A stretch of DNA of 64,000 nt from Methyloceanibacter stevinii (GCF_001723355.1 NZ_LPWE01000010.1:248001-312000), one strand, 5' to 3'; shown: positions 27,018 to 35,504, numbered from the stretch's first letter. Translations and numbers: made by a program. Notes: a model not told the origin generated them from the letters alone.

Positions 27018-28066
27018 TCAGGCGACATTCGCCCCGAGTAGTGACCCGATAAAGTACGTTGCCGCTGCCGCGACCGAACCGACGACGAGCATGCGCGCGC
27101 CACCGATAAACGCATTCTTGCCCGAGAAGAGGCTGAGCGCGGAGCCCACGCCGAACAGCGCGATCCCTGCCAGGACCGCAGCGATGACGATGCCTTCCTT
27201 CTCGTACCCGAGGAGGTAGGGAATAAGCGGCACGCACGCGCCGACACTGAACGTAAGAAAGGACGAGATGGCCGCGCCCGCGGGAGAGCCAAGCTCTTCA
27301 GGATTCAGTCCCAGTTCTTCGCGGGTGAGCGCATCGAGCGCCTGTTCCGGATTCGCAATCAGATGCTTGGCCATGTCGCGCGCTTCGTTGAGGGGAATGC
27401 CGCGCGCTTCGTAGATGAGTGCGAGTTCTTCAGCTTCCTGATCGGGATAGCGTTCGAGCTCGTCCTTCTCCTGTGCGATTTGATGCTCGAACATTTCCCG
27501 CTGCGACAACATGGAGATGAACTCGCCGGCGCCCATCGAGAACGCGCCCCCCAGCAGTCCGGCGATGCCGGTCAGCAGAATCTCGCTCGGCCCAACGCCT
27601 GCGCCTGCCACACCCATCACAAGGCACGTATTGGATACCAGCCCATCGTTCACACCGAACACGCCCGCGCGCAATGTGCCGCTCGTGTAGTTCTTGTGCT
27701 GCGTCCGATGTCGTCGACGGACGTGGGCCAGGGATGGCCGCTGCCGTCGGTCTTCTCGCCCTTCGGCTCCTCGGCCCTGCCACGATAGACGGAGATGCCC
27801 CGCACCTTGTGTGCGGACAAGACGTTGCGCATGGCGCGCGGCGGCAGGATGCCCAAAAGAAAGACCATGATGCGCGAGCGCATCGACGGCGTGAACGCCG
27901 GAACCTGCTTGAGGTCCTTGGCGAGAATCGCGGCCTGCGTCTCAGCCGCCTCGGCCATTTTGCGGAACAGTTTGGCGCGCCTGGGGTCGGGCTCGTTGGC
28001 CGCGACGGCGCCGGACAGATAGGCCGCAGTCTTCTCCGACCGCCAACGATCGAGCACGTCTTCCAT
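27018..28066 (-). CDS. VIT1/CCC1-family metal transporter, frame interrupted near 27703
   Basis: An iron/manganese transporter of the vacuolar-iron-transporter type. The N-terminal ~130 residues are soluble and helical (WRSEKTAAYLSGAVAANEPDPRRAKLFRKMAEAAETQA), resembling the ferritin/rubrerythrin-like domain of bacterial VIT proteins. The membrane part follows in another frame: TLRAGVFGVNDGLVSNTCLVMGVAGA (helix 1 with the conserved ND), GAFSMGAGEFISMLSQREMFEHQIAQEKDELERYP (helix 2 and metal-binding loop), and three helices ending YFIGSLLGANVA. Restoring one G at about 27703 gives DDIGTQHKNYTSGTLRAG and ~349 residues. It is 11 bases downstream of a carbonic anhydrase gene, so probably one operon. 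Confidence 0.85.
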
Positions 28067-28077
28067 GGTGTTCTCCG

Positions 28078-28794
28078 CTAGACCAGATTCACGGTGCCCG
28101 TCTCGAGGTCGTAGACCCCGCCGGCGATCTTCACCTTACCGGCCATGACAGCCTCGCCGATGATTTCGGACTGCGTCTTCAGCCGCGTCATACCGAGGCG
28201 CACGTTCTCCTCGATCGATGCCGCCAGGTAATCGCCGGGATGCTTGCCGTGTGCCGTGATGACCGCGGGCTGGATCGCCTTGACCAGCTCGGGCAAATGG
28301 CCCGGTAGTTCCTTGCGCTGCATGGAGGCGCTGAGCGCCGTCAGCACGGCGCCACATCCGCTATGGCCCAAAACGAATATCAGCGGGATGCCGAGGCTCG
28401 TCACGGCGAATTCGAAACTCGCCAGTCCGTAATTGCTGACGACATTGCCGGCGTCGCGCGACACGAACAGATCGCCGGGGCCCTGGTCGAAGATGATCTC
28501 AGGCGGCACGCGGCTGTCGGCGCAGGAGAGAATGCCGGCGATGGGATGCTGGGCTTGGACGCGCGCGGCGCGCTCAACCGAGAAGTCCCTGTCCTTGCCG
28601 CCGTCGGCTTTGTAGCGGGCATTGCCCGCCTTCAGGCGCTCCAGGGCCTCGGCGGGAGGGATCGCATTGGGTGGCGGCGCCTTGTCCTCCGCATGCGCAC
28701 CGACGCGCGGCACTATACCGGCCGCAACAAAAGCACCGGCGCCGGCGACAAGCGCACGGCGCGACAGCGTTGCGTGTTCGGGGCAATCACACAT
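28078..28794 (-). CDS. exported beta-carbonic anhydrase
   Basis: Interconverts CO2 and bicarbonate. 238 residues. The N-terminus MCDCPEHATLSRRALVAGAGAFVAAGIVPRVGA has a Tat-like SRRAL motif and a hydrophobic stretch, so it is predicted periplasmic. The zinc ligands are in GILSCADSRVPPE (Cys, with the Asp-Arg pair) and FVLGHSGCGAV (His and Cys). The remaining fold follows the plant-type beta class (VSRDAGNVVSNYGLASFEFAV). GGAGG lies 5 bases before ATG 28794. The VIT-type transporter gene follows after 11 bases. Confidence 0.92.
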   Translation of the reverse strand: MCDCPEHATLSRRALVAGAGAFVAAGIVPRVGAHAEDKAPPPNAIPPAEALERLKAGNARYKADGGKDRDFSVERAARVQAQHPIAGILSCADSRVPPEIIFDQGPGDLFVSRDAGNVVSNYGLASFEFAVTSLGIPLIFVLGHSGCGAVLTALSASMQRKELPGHLPELVKAIQPAVITAHGKHPGDYLAASIEENVRLGMTRLKTQSEIIGEAVMAGKVKIAGGVYDLETGTVNLV

Positions 28795-28918
28795 GCGTTC
28801 CTCCAATCCCAGTTTTTCTGATTTTCTCTGAAGCGTCCCGCGCGGGCCGGTCCCGGTCAAGGCGTTCGCATAAAATTCACGCCGTGACCGGCGTGCGACG
28901 AACGCCCGACCCGGCACC

Positions 28919-29344
28919 CTAACGGGTGATGCGAATCGTGGTGTTGCTCTTACCGTACCGCTGCACGAGAGCGTAAAGCCGCGCGGCGTTCGACGGGTGC
29001 AGCCGCACACAGCCATGAGACGCAGGCCGGCCCAAGTGCTTCGTCTCATACGAGCCGTGGATCGCATAGCCGCCCTTGAAGAAGATCGAGTAGGGCATCG
29101 GCGAGCCGTTGTAGATCGTCGACCGATGGTACCTGACGAGACTGTAGGGCTTGTACGTCCCAGTCGGCGTCCGGTAGCCCGGCCGCGCGGTCGAGACTTT
29201 CCACGTATAGGCAGGCTTGCCGTTGACATAAACGTGCATCCGCTGGCTCGAGAGATCGATCTGCGCCACGACGCCGGCAAAGGCCGTGGCCGGCAGGCAT
29301 ACGGCTGCGCCCAATATCGCGATCAGGACCAAGAAACGTCGCAT
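28919..29344 (-). CDS. small exported L,D-transpeptidase (YkuD domain)
   Basis: 141 residues with a signal peptide (MRRFLVLIAILGAAVCLPATAFA) and an almost complete YkuD catalytic domain. It begins AQIDLSSQRMHVYVNGKPAYTWKVSTA. The core YAIHGSYETKHLGRPASHGCVRLHPSNAARLY contains the conserved HGS, the S-H-G-C-V-R active-site Cys, and the catalytic His. Such enzymes make 3-3 peptidoglycan crosslinks or attach lipoproteins. Having no LysM or other binding domain, this is the minimal type common in Hyphomicrobiales in several copies. It sits upstream of the carbonic anhydrase gene, same strand, 124 bases apart. Confidence 0.93.
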   Translation of the reverse strand: MRRFLVLIAILGAAVCLPATAFAGVVAQIDLSSQRMHVYVNGKPAYTWKVSTARPGYRTPTGTYKPYSLVRYHRSTIYNGSPMPYSIFFKGGYAIHGSYETKHLGRPASHGCVRLHPSNAARLYALVQRYGKSNTTIRITR

Positions 29345-29614
29345 TTGTTGTGTCTCCTCCGTGGCTCAACTCACACTCAGGATCGGCGGCGCGGACGCGC
29401 GTAGGCCCTCAAATCTCCGACTTCGGACCAGTCGAGGGCATCAGTCTATCGCCATGGGCTGAACATCTCCTGAATGTCTGGTGCGAGCCGTCCGGGCCCA
29501 AAGCCATACCGATTCAACACCCTTAAGAGGCTGCTACTATTGGTCTTGTTTGTGTTAAGCTTTCGCTTTCAACGTCGTCAGCTAGCGGGGCACATGTCAT
29601 GTGGCTGGAGGACA

Positions 29615-30909
29615 ATGCGTAGGCTGATCATCGGCCTACCACTTTTGTTCCTGATGACCGGCATCGCCGCGGCAGAGGTAGCCTCGCCGCAGGCGGCCGT
29701 GCGGCCTCAGCACGTCGCGCCGCCCGGCGCGGATACGCCCCAGCAAGACAACACGCTCAACGAGGCGCAACCGGCGGACGGCAGCCCCGACGACGAGGGC
29801 GAAGACGTAGCGGCCCAGGCGGATGTCCCCATGGAGCTTCCCCTGCGCCGGCCCGATCCGCCAAAGAACATTCCACCCGCGAAACTGGCTCCCGCCAACG
29901 ATCTGTTCGGATCGGTCGCGGACCCGGCGCCGCTCTCCGCGCGAGCGATCGGCGGCTACACCAAGGGCTGTCTGTCCGGCGGCATCTCGCTGCCCATCAA
30001 CGGTCCGGACTGGCAGGTGATGCGCGTATCGCGGAACCGCAACTGGGGAGCGCCGCAGCTCATCGACTATATGGAACGGCTCGCCAGCGACGCGCATGCT
30101 CTTGACGGGTGGCCGGGGCTGCTGGTGGGCGACCTCTCTCAACCCCGCGGCGGCCCCATGCTCACCGGTCACACCAGCCATCAGATCGGTCTGGATGCGG
30201 ACATTTGGCTGACGCCCATGCCCGACCGTGTGCTGACGGAAGACGAGCGTGAGGAGATGACGGCCGTCTCGATGCTGAAGGACCCCTTCAACGTCGATCC
30301 CGAAGTCTTCACCGATTTGCAGATAAAGCTCATCCGGCGCGCGGCCTCCTACCCCCAGGTCGGACGGATCTTCGTCCATCCCGCGATCAAGAAAGCGCTC
30401 TGCGCGCGGGCGGATGTGGCCGGCAAGAACAAGGCGTGGCTCGCGAAGGTCCGCCCCTGGTGGAATCACCACTACCATTTTCATGTCCGCCTGAACTGTC
30501 CGCCGGGAATGTCCGGATGCGACAGCCAAACACCGGTGTCGGGCGACATCGGCTGCGACGACAAGCGTTCGTGTATTGGGACAAGAAGCTAAAGATCTCC
30601 GCCAAGTGGGCGACCGACCACGGCTTCAGCCCCTTGGATCCGATCCGGCGCCGGCCCAGCGTTTCCGACCGGAAGAAGCGCGGCAAACTCGGGGATCTGC
30701 CGAAAGACTGTCAGACCGTCCTGACATCTGGCGGCGTGGAGCCGCTCAAAGTGGGTGACGAGCTACCTGAGGTCGCCGTCGAGGCAGCGACCAGCAAGGA
30801 CGCAGGTCCCGGTGTGCCGGTCCTCACCAAGGAGGAACTCGCCGCGTTCCTGGGTGCGAAGCCCAAGAAAGTCTCGATGCAGGTGCCCGAGCGCAATCCC
30901 ATACGTTGA
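29615..30909 (+). CDS. mepA: penicillin-insensitive murein endopeptidase, frame interrupted near 30562
   Basis: A periplasmic LAS-type zinc metallopeptidase cleaving the D-Ala-mDAP crosslink. The signal peptide is MRRLIIGLPLLFLMTGIAAAE (ATG 29615, with GGAGG upstream). Metal-binding blocks are HTSHQIGLDADIWL near residue 185 and NHHYHFHVRLNCPPG near residue 287. The frame ends early at 30592 with CDDKRSCIGTRS. Restoring one G at about 30562 (DDKAFVYWDKKLKISAKW) extends it into a C-terminal Pro/Lys-rich tail (RKKRGKLGDLPKDCQTVL) ending 30909, about 431 residues, longer than E. coli MepA. Confidence 0.9.
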
Positions 30910-30973
30910 CGGGCGCTGTCGCGGCGATGCGCCGTCTTTGCGTGCATCGCTTCTTTCGGGCACACTCCCGGCC

Positions 30974-31369
30974 ATGTTGCAGCGGCGCTCAAATCCGTTC
31001 GAAGGTCAAAAGAACGTCTTCGGAGATCCCCTCAGGCCGTGTTCGGACCGGCCGCTCACAGGGTTCTACCGGACAGGCTGCTGCCACACCGGCCCCGAGG
31101 ATGCCGGGCTGCATACGGTCTGTGTCGAGGTGACCGAGGCGTTCCTGACGTTTTCCAAGGCGTGTGGGAACGATCTTTCCACGCCCGTGCCGGATTTCGG
31201 CTTTCCGGGCTTGAAGCCGGGGGACCGTTGGTGCCTGTGCGCGGCCCGCTGGCTCGAGGCGTTCGAGGCCGGTAAGGCGCCACGGGTCGTCCTTGCCGCG
31301 ACGCACGAGGCCACGCTCGAGCTCGTGGAACTCGAAGACCTCAAACGCTATGCCATCGACCTGGCCTGA
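30974..31369 (+). CDS. DUF2237 family protein
   Basis: 131 residues, cytosolic, covering the whole DUF2237 family: NVFGDPLRPCSDRPLTGFYRTGCCHTGPEDAGLHTVC, FLTFSKACGNDLSTPVPDFGFPGLKPGDRWCLCAARWLEA, then APRVVLAATHEATLELV. The conserved Cys set (CSD, CC, TVC, WCLC) suggests metal binding or a redox centre. The biochemical function is unknown. It begins 64 bases after the murein endopeptidase locus on the same strand and may be co-transcribed with it. Confidence 0.88.
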   Translation: MLQRRSNPFEGQKNVFGDPLRPCSDRPLTGFYRTGCCHTGPEDAGLHTVCVEVTEAFLTFSKACGNDLSTPVPDFGFPGLKPGDRWCLCAARWLEAFEAGKAPRVVLAATHEATLELVELEDLKRYAIDLA

Positions 31370-31462
31370 GCGCGGCCGCGACAGGCACAGAACTGGCTTG
31401 TTGCGCCCATCCGGAGGTGGCAGCATGCGCGCCGAGTCCACGAACGGGTCCCCTGCGGCGCA

Positions 31463-32011
31463 ATGAGCGAAAAAACAGACGACAAGAAATCCACGCGGGC
31501 GCGACGCCGCCAGAAGCGCCAGATCTACCTCAAGGGTCACAAGCGCAAATTCCTGGTCGTCGTCGACGAGACCCCGGAATGCGAGAGCGCGCTTGCCTTT
31601 GCCGCAAGCCGCGCGGAGCGCACCAAGGGCAAGCTCGCGCTCCTCTACGTGATCGAACCCGAGGACGGCGCCATGCACTGGCTCGGCGTGGAAGAAATCG
31701 CGCGCGAGGAGGGTCTGAACAAGGCGAAGGCCGTCTTTCGCCTTTTTGGACGTAAACTCAAAGCTCTAGGGTTCGAAGACCTGGAGCCCGAGGAGATCGT
31801 GCGCGAAGGCTCCAAGGACGAGGAGATCACACAACTCATCGAAGAGGATCCCGATATCGGCGTGCTGGTCCTCGGCGCTTCGAAAGATCCGTCCGGCCCC
31901 GGTCCGCTGGTTTCGAGCCTCGCGGGCGGACGACTGGCAGGCGTGTTTCCGACGCCGATTACCGTCGTTCCGGGGCATCTTTCGGCGGAGGAAATTCTTG
32001 CGCTCGCTTGA
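31463..32011 (+). CDS. universal stress protein (UspA family)
   Basis: 182 residues. A very basic N-terminal extension (DKKSTRARRRQKRQIYLKGHKRKF, residues 5-30) precedes the Usp fold: FLVVVDETPECESALAFAASRAERTKGKLALLYVIEP, IEEDPDIGVLVLGAS and VSSLAGGRLAGVFPTPITVVPG. The family ATP-binding GxxGx9GS motif is not clean here (VLGAS, then SSLAGG), so nucleotide binding is uncertain. It lies upstream of the Nfu gene; in many Hyphomicrobiales a stress protein precedes nifU-like genes. Confidence 0.87.
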   Translation: MSEKTDDKKSTRARRRQKRQIYLKGHKRKFLVVVDETPECESALAFAASRAERTKGKLALLYVIEPEDGAMHWLGVEEIAREEGLNKAKAVFRLFGRKLKALGFEDLEPEEIVREGSKDEEITQLIEEDPDIGVLVLGASKDPSGPGPLVSSLAGGRLAGVFPTPITVVPGHLSAEEILALA

Positions 32012-32084
32012 GGGCGCTGCGGCCTCTCAAGACAGGCAAATCTAGGCCGGTGCCGCCTTGACTTTGAGGTCTTGGAGTCACAAG

Positions 32085-32101
32085 TATAGAATAATTCTAA
32101 G
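32085..32101 (+). promoter_or_regulatory. ICE-like (Irr) inverted repeat upstream of the Nfu gene
   Basis: TATAGAA-TAA-TTCTAAG contains the perfect inverted repeat TAGAA/TTCTA spaced by 3 bases, in an AT-rich patch 33 bases before the Nfu start. It differs by one base in each half from the iron-control element TTTAGAA-N3-TTCTAAA bound by Irr in Hyphomicrobiales. The downstream gene makes an Fe-S assembly protein, which is a reasonable Irr target. Confidence 0.6.
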
Positions 32102-32133
32102 CTATTGAGATTCGACTCAGAAGAGGGTCCGTC

Positions 32134-32694
32134 ATGTTCATCCAGACCGAGGCGACGCCAAATCCGGCGACCCTGAAATTTCTCCCTGGACGAACCGTCC
32201 TTGGCGATCACGACGCGCTCGAGTTCCGCGCCGGCGACGAGGGCGAAGCGTCACCGCTTGCCTCGCGGCTGTTCGAGATCGACGGCATCTCCAGCGTGTT
32301 CCTCGGCTCCGACTTCATCAGCGTGACCAAGAGCGACGGCGAGTGGCCGCACCTGAAGCCCGCCATCCTCGGCGCGATCATGGAGCACTACCTGTCCGGC
32401 GAAGTCACCGTGGACGAGGCGGACGAGATCCAGCCGGGCGGCGAAGAGTTCTTCGAGCCCGAGGACGAGGATACGGTCAAGACCATCAAGGAACTGCTCG
32501 ATACGCGGGTCCGGCCCGCCGTGGCCCAGGATGGCGGCGACATCACGTTCCAGGGCTATCGTGACGGCGTGGTCTATCTGCACATGCGCGGCGCCTGCTC
32601 CGGCTGCCCGAGCTCCACGGCGACGCTGCGGCACGGCATCGAGAACCTGCTGCGGCACTTCATTCCGGAAGTCCAGGAAGTCCGCCCGATTTGA
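32134..32694 (+). CDS. NifU-like Fe-S cluster carrier (Nfu type)
   Basis: 186 residues with the two-domain layout of Nfu proteins. The N-terminal Nfu_N domain is [23 protein letters not shown], with [21 protein letters not shown] to about residue 90. The C-terminal NifU-like domain is [52 protein letters not shown]. Its CxxC (CSGC) binds a transient [4Fe-4S] cluster passed to target proteins. GAGGG upstream supports ATG 32134. The stop codon overlaps the TTG start of rutE (TTGA). An Irr-like site lies just upstream. Confidence 0.93.
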   Translation: MFIQTEATPNPATLKFLPGRTVLGDHDALEFRAGDEGEASPLASRLFEIDGISSVFLGSDFISVTKSDGEWPHLKPAILGAIMEHYLSGEVTVDEADEIQPGGEEFFEPEDEDTVKTIKELLDTRVRPAVAQDGGDITFQGYRDGVVYLHMRGACSGCPSSTATLRHGIENLLRHFIPEVQEVRPI

Positions 32695-33281
32695 CGGACC
32701 GCCTCCCAGACGGCTCCTTCGCACAGCTATTTCACGACGCGCGAACGCACAATGCCTGGCAGGACCGGGATGTGCCTGACGCGCTGCTGCGCGAACTCGT
32801 CTCGCTCGTCCTGCTCGGGCCGACCAGCGCCAATTGCAGCCCCGCACGATTCGTTTTCGTGAAGTCGCCTGAAGCCAAGGAACGGCTGAAGCCGTTCTTG
32901 TCGGAAGGCAATCGGGAGAAGACCATGCAGGCCCCGGTCTGCGCGATCATCGGCCACGATCTCGACTTCCACGAACACCTGCCCAAGCTGTTTCCGCATA
33001 CGGACGCGAAGAGCTGGTTCACCGGCAAGCCCGAGAAGATCGCCGAGACCGCCTTCCGCAACGGGACGCTGCAGGGTGCCTATCTCATCATGGCCGCGCG
33101 GGCCCTCGGGCTCGACTGCGGCCCCATGTCGGGCTTCGACCCGGCCGGCGTCGACGCCGCCTTTTTCGACGGCACGAACGTCAAATCGAACTTTCTGTGC
33201 AATCTCGGCTATGGCGACAGCTCGGCGCTGCGTCCCCGATCGCCGCGATTCGACTTCGACCAAGTCGCCCGCATCCTCTAA
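32691..33281 (+). CDS. rutE: malonic semialdehyde reductase, RutE/HadB nitroreductase family
   Basis: 196 residues of the flavin (FMN) nitroreductase superfamily, closely patterned on E. coli Rut[97 protein letters not shown]. RutE reduces malonic semialdehyde to 3-hydroxypropionate at the end of the Rut pyrimidine pathway. No other rut gene is present, so here it may act as a stand-alone aldehyde or nitro reductase. It starts at TTG inside the Nfu stop codon (translational coupling). Confidence 0.88.
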   Translation: MTDRLPDGSFAQLFHDARTHNAWQDRDVPDALLRELVSLVLLGPTSANCSPARFVFVKSPEAKERLKPFLSEGNREKTMQAPVCAIIGHDLDFHEHLPKLFPHTDAKSWFTGKPEKIAETAFRNGTLQGAYLIMAARALGLDCGPMSGFDPAGVDAAFFDGTNVKSNFLCNLGYGDSSALRPRSPRFDFDQVARIL

Positions 33282-33290
33282 GACCACCTC

Positions 33291-33983
33291 ATGAATATCT
33301 TAGCGCTCGATACGAGCATGGGAGTCTGCGCGGCTGCCGTGCTGCGGACCGGCCCTTCCGCGCAGCTCGAAGTCCTGCGCGAGACCGAGATGCTGCGCGG
33401 CCACGCGGAAGCGCTGATGCCGATGGTCGAGGCGGTCCTGGCCGAAGCGGCCCTCGAACCGGCCGACCTCGACACGATCGCCGCCACGCAAGGGCCCGGC
33501 AGCTTCACGGGCGTGCGCATTGCCATTGCGGCGGCACGTGGGCTGGCCCTGACCTGCCGGGCCACCCTTTTCGGCACCGACAGTCTCACAGTGATGGCAC
33601 GCCGGGCTCTTCGGGAGGGCCTTGCCCCGAACGCACCGTTTGCCGTCGCTGTCGATGCGCGGCGCGGCATGCTCTATTTCGGCCTCTTCGCGCCCGATGG
33701 ATCGCGGCTCGATGGCCCCGCTCTCCTCACGCCCGAGGACGCCGCGGCCAGCCTGCCCGTCGGCGTCGCCCTCGCTGTCGGAAGCGGGGCGGCACTGTTG
33801 GCCGAGGCGGCTGCGGCAAGGAACCAGGAACTGGCGCCTGCCCTGCCCGGCCTCCAACCCGGCGCAATGGCGCTGGCCGAACTTGCCGCCGAAAGCGATG
33901 AGCGCACCCCCGTCCTGCGGCCGCTCTATTTGCGGCCTCCGGACGCAAAACCCCAGAACACAGCCCTGGAGCGGCGGCCGTGA
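33291..33983 (+). CDS. tsaB: tRNA threonylcarbamoyladenosine biosynthesis protein TsaB
   Basis: TsaB is the scaffold of the TsaB-TsaD-TsaE complex that makes t6A37 in ANN-decoding tRNAs. 230 residues of the ASKHA fold: NILALDTSMGVCAAAV at the N-terminus, GHAEALMPMVEAVLAEA, the family signature GPGSFTGVRIAIAAARGLAL, and VAVDARRGMLYFGLFAPDG. The stop overlaps the start of rimI (GTGA), the usual arrangement, and the gene lies 9 bases after rutE. Confidence 0.95.
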   Translation: MNILALDTSMGVCAAAVLRTGPSAQLEVLRETEMLRGHAEALMPMVEAVLAEAALEPADLDTIAATQGPGSFTGVRIAIAAARGLALTCRATLFGTDSLTVMARRALREGLAPNAPFAVAVDARRGMLYFGLFAPDGSRLDGPALLTPEDAAASLPVGVALAVGSGAALLAEAAAARNQELAPALPGLQPGAMALAELAAESDERTPVLRPLYLRPPDAKPQNTALERRP

Positions 33984-34476
33984 CAGGGCAGGACGACGCC
34001 GTGGACATCCGAGTCCGGCGGGCAACCCCCTTCGACGCCGCGCTCTTCGCCGCTCTCCACCAATCGTGCTTCGCTACAGGCGAACAGTCTCACCAGCAGC
34101 GCGCCTGGGACGAGCGTCCATGGCCCAGTTCATCGCCGGCCCCTCAACGCTGTGCCTCCTGGCGACGTTTGGCGCGGAGGACGCCCAGCCGGCCGGTTTT
34201 CTCATCGCACGCGCGGCAGGCGACGAGGCGGAGTTGCTCACGATCGGCGTGGTGGCCGACTTGAGGAAACGTGGTGTGGGCCGGGCGCTCTTGCGGCACG
34301 CGGTGGAAGCCCTCAAGGCGAGCGGTATCCAGGCTCTCTTTTTGGAAGTGGACGAGACCAATGCGCCCGCGCTCACGCTCTACCGGCAGCTGGGAGCCGA
34401 GGCGGTCGGACGGCGGCCCGGCTATTACGAGAACGGTGGTGATGCCGCCGTCCTGCGCCTCGATCTTCAGTCCTGA
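33980..34476 (+). CDS. rimI: ribosomal protein S18-alanine N-acetyltransferase-like GNAT, frame interrupted near 34116
   Basis: A GNAT acetyltransferase of about 165 residues. The first part from GTG 33980 (MTGQDDAVDIRVRRATPFDAALFAALHQSCF...RAWDER) lies in one frame. The rest (SMAQFIAGPSTLCLLATFG) lies in another, with motif A LLTIGVVADLRKRGVGRALLRHAVEALKASGIQALFLEVDETNAPALTLYRQLGAEAVGRRPGYY. Restoring one T at about 34116 joins DER to SMAQF. Position after tsaB and the R-x-x-G-x-G/A acetyl-CoA loop (RKRGVGRALL) support RimI; substrate specificity is assumed. Confidence 0.88.
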
Positions 34477-34594
34477 TCTTCGTTCTTGCCCTTTAGGACC
34501 CACGACCCGATGATGCGCGATGTCGCGAACAACCCGAGCCGTGGCGGCGCCGATCATCGGCCGAGCGCCGACCACGTCGCGCCCGACGAGAGCC

Positions 34595-35044
34595 ATGCCC
34601 AAGCAGACCAGGCGTGAGAGCAGGTTGGAGCGCCTTTGCGCCGAGCGGGGCCTCCGGATGACCGGCCAGCGGCGCATCATCGCGCAGATCCTGTCCGACG
34701 CAGACGATCACCCTGATGTCGAGGAAGTCTATCGGCGCGTGGCGGAGCGCGATCCGCACATTTCCCTGTCGACCGTGTATCGCACCGTCCGGCTCCTTGA
34801 AGACGAGGGCATCGTGGAGCGCCACGATTTCGGCGACGGCCGCGCGCGCTACGAGCCGGGCGACCACGAGCACCACGATCACCTCATCGATGTGACCACG
34901 GGTGACGTCATCGAGTTCACCAACGAAGACATCGAACGCCTGCAGGAACGCGTCGCGGCCGAGCTGGGGTTCAAGCTGATCGGCCACCGGCTCGAGCTTT
35001 TCGGGAAGCCGCTCAAACCCCAGAACGACAAGGACGAGACCTAA
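34595..35044 (+). CDS. Fur-family metalloregulator (Mur/Fur type)
   Basis: 149 residues: N-terminal winged helix (LCAERGLRMTGQRRIIAQILSDADDHPDVEEVYRRV, DPHISLSTVYRTVRLLEDEGIVERHDF) and a C-terminal dimer/metal domain (YEPGDHEHHDHLIDVTTGDVIEFTNEDIERLQERVAAELGFKLIGHRLELFG). The HHDH ligand group is kept. The Cys pair of the gammaproteobacterial Fur zinc site is absent, as in alphaproteobacterial Mur, which responds to manganese. ATG 34595 gives the family length; a longer in-frame start at 34520 is unlikely. It follows rimI as in related genomes. It could control metal genes elsewhere; the ICE-like site at 32085 belongs to a different (Irr) regulator. Confidence 0.9.
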   Translation: MPKQTRRESRLERLCAERGLRMTGQRRIIAQILSDADDHPDVEEVYRRVAERDPHISLSTVYRTVRLLEDEGIVERHDFGDGRARYEPGDHEHHDHLIDVTTGDVIEFTNEDIERLQERVAAELGFKLIGHRLELFGKPLKPQNDKDET

Positions 35045-35099
35045 GCGGCGCCCGTTCCCCGCGCGTGAGGTTTGACTTCCGACACGCCCCGGGACAACG

Positions 35100-35115
35100 T
35101 TAACGAAAGGTTAAC
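35100..35115 (+). promoter_or_regulatory. CtrA-type binding site TTAA-N7-TTAAC
   Basis: TTAACGAAAGGTTAAC at 35100-35115 is an exact match to the CtrA consensus TTAA-N7-TTAAC used by the cell-cycle regulator in Caulobacter and Hyphomicrobiales. It lies only 18 bases before ATG 35134 of the small exported protein. That spacing is unusual for an activator site, unless translation starts further downstream or CtrA represses. Confidence 0.55.
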
Positions 35116-35133
35116 GGGATGAAGGGGTGCGTG

Positions 35134-35504
35134 ATGGGTTTGCGCGTTTTTTTTGGCGACGGCGTTGATGCTGCTGACCTCGCTCGCCTTTGCGGAGCAC
35201 GCGATCTCGCTCGACGCGGAAACCCGCCCACGCCGCAAGCGACGACACCCCCAACCCAGGCAATAGCGTCAAGTCCTGCCACCGCCGAGCAGCGCCCGCC
35301 GCGGCCCCTGTGAAAGTGGCCTTCCCGTCGCAGATGAACATCACTCTCGTCCAGACCGGACGCCGCGAGGTCTGCGATACATTCAATTTCGGCGGGGGCG
35401 ATGTCCGGACGGAGTGCACGGTCGAGCCGCTGCGGGTCCGCGCCGAAAACCCCGCCTTGCGCGGGATCTGCATCACGCGGTATGGGAATCGAACCTGCTA
35501 TTGA
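35134..35504 (+). CDS. putative small exported protein, frame interrupted
   Basis: The start MGLRVF (ATG 35134, AAGGGG at 35122-35127) runs into a run of eight T (35147-35154). With one T fewer it becomes MGLRVFLATALMLLTSLAFAEHA, a normal signal peptide. The likely mature end (NITLVQTGRREVCDTFNFGGGDVRTECTVEPLRVRAENPALRGICITRYGNRTCY, ending 35504) is in a third frame, so a second break near 35215-35260 is needed. It has four Cys, typical of a disulfide-bonded small periplasmic protein. No family is recognised. The broken frame makes extent and start uncertain. A CtrA-type box lies directly upstream. Confidence 0.45.
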
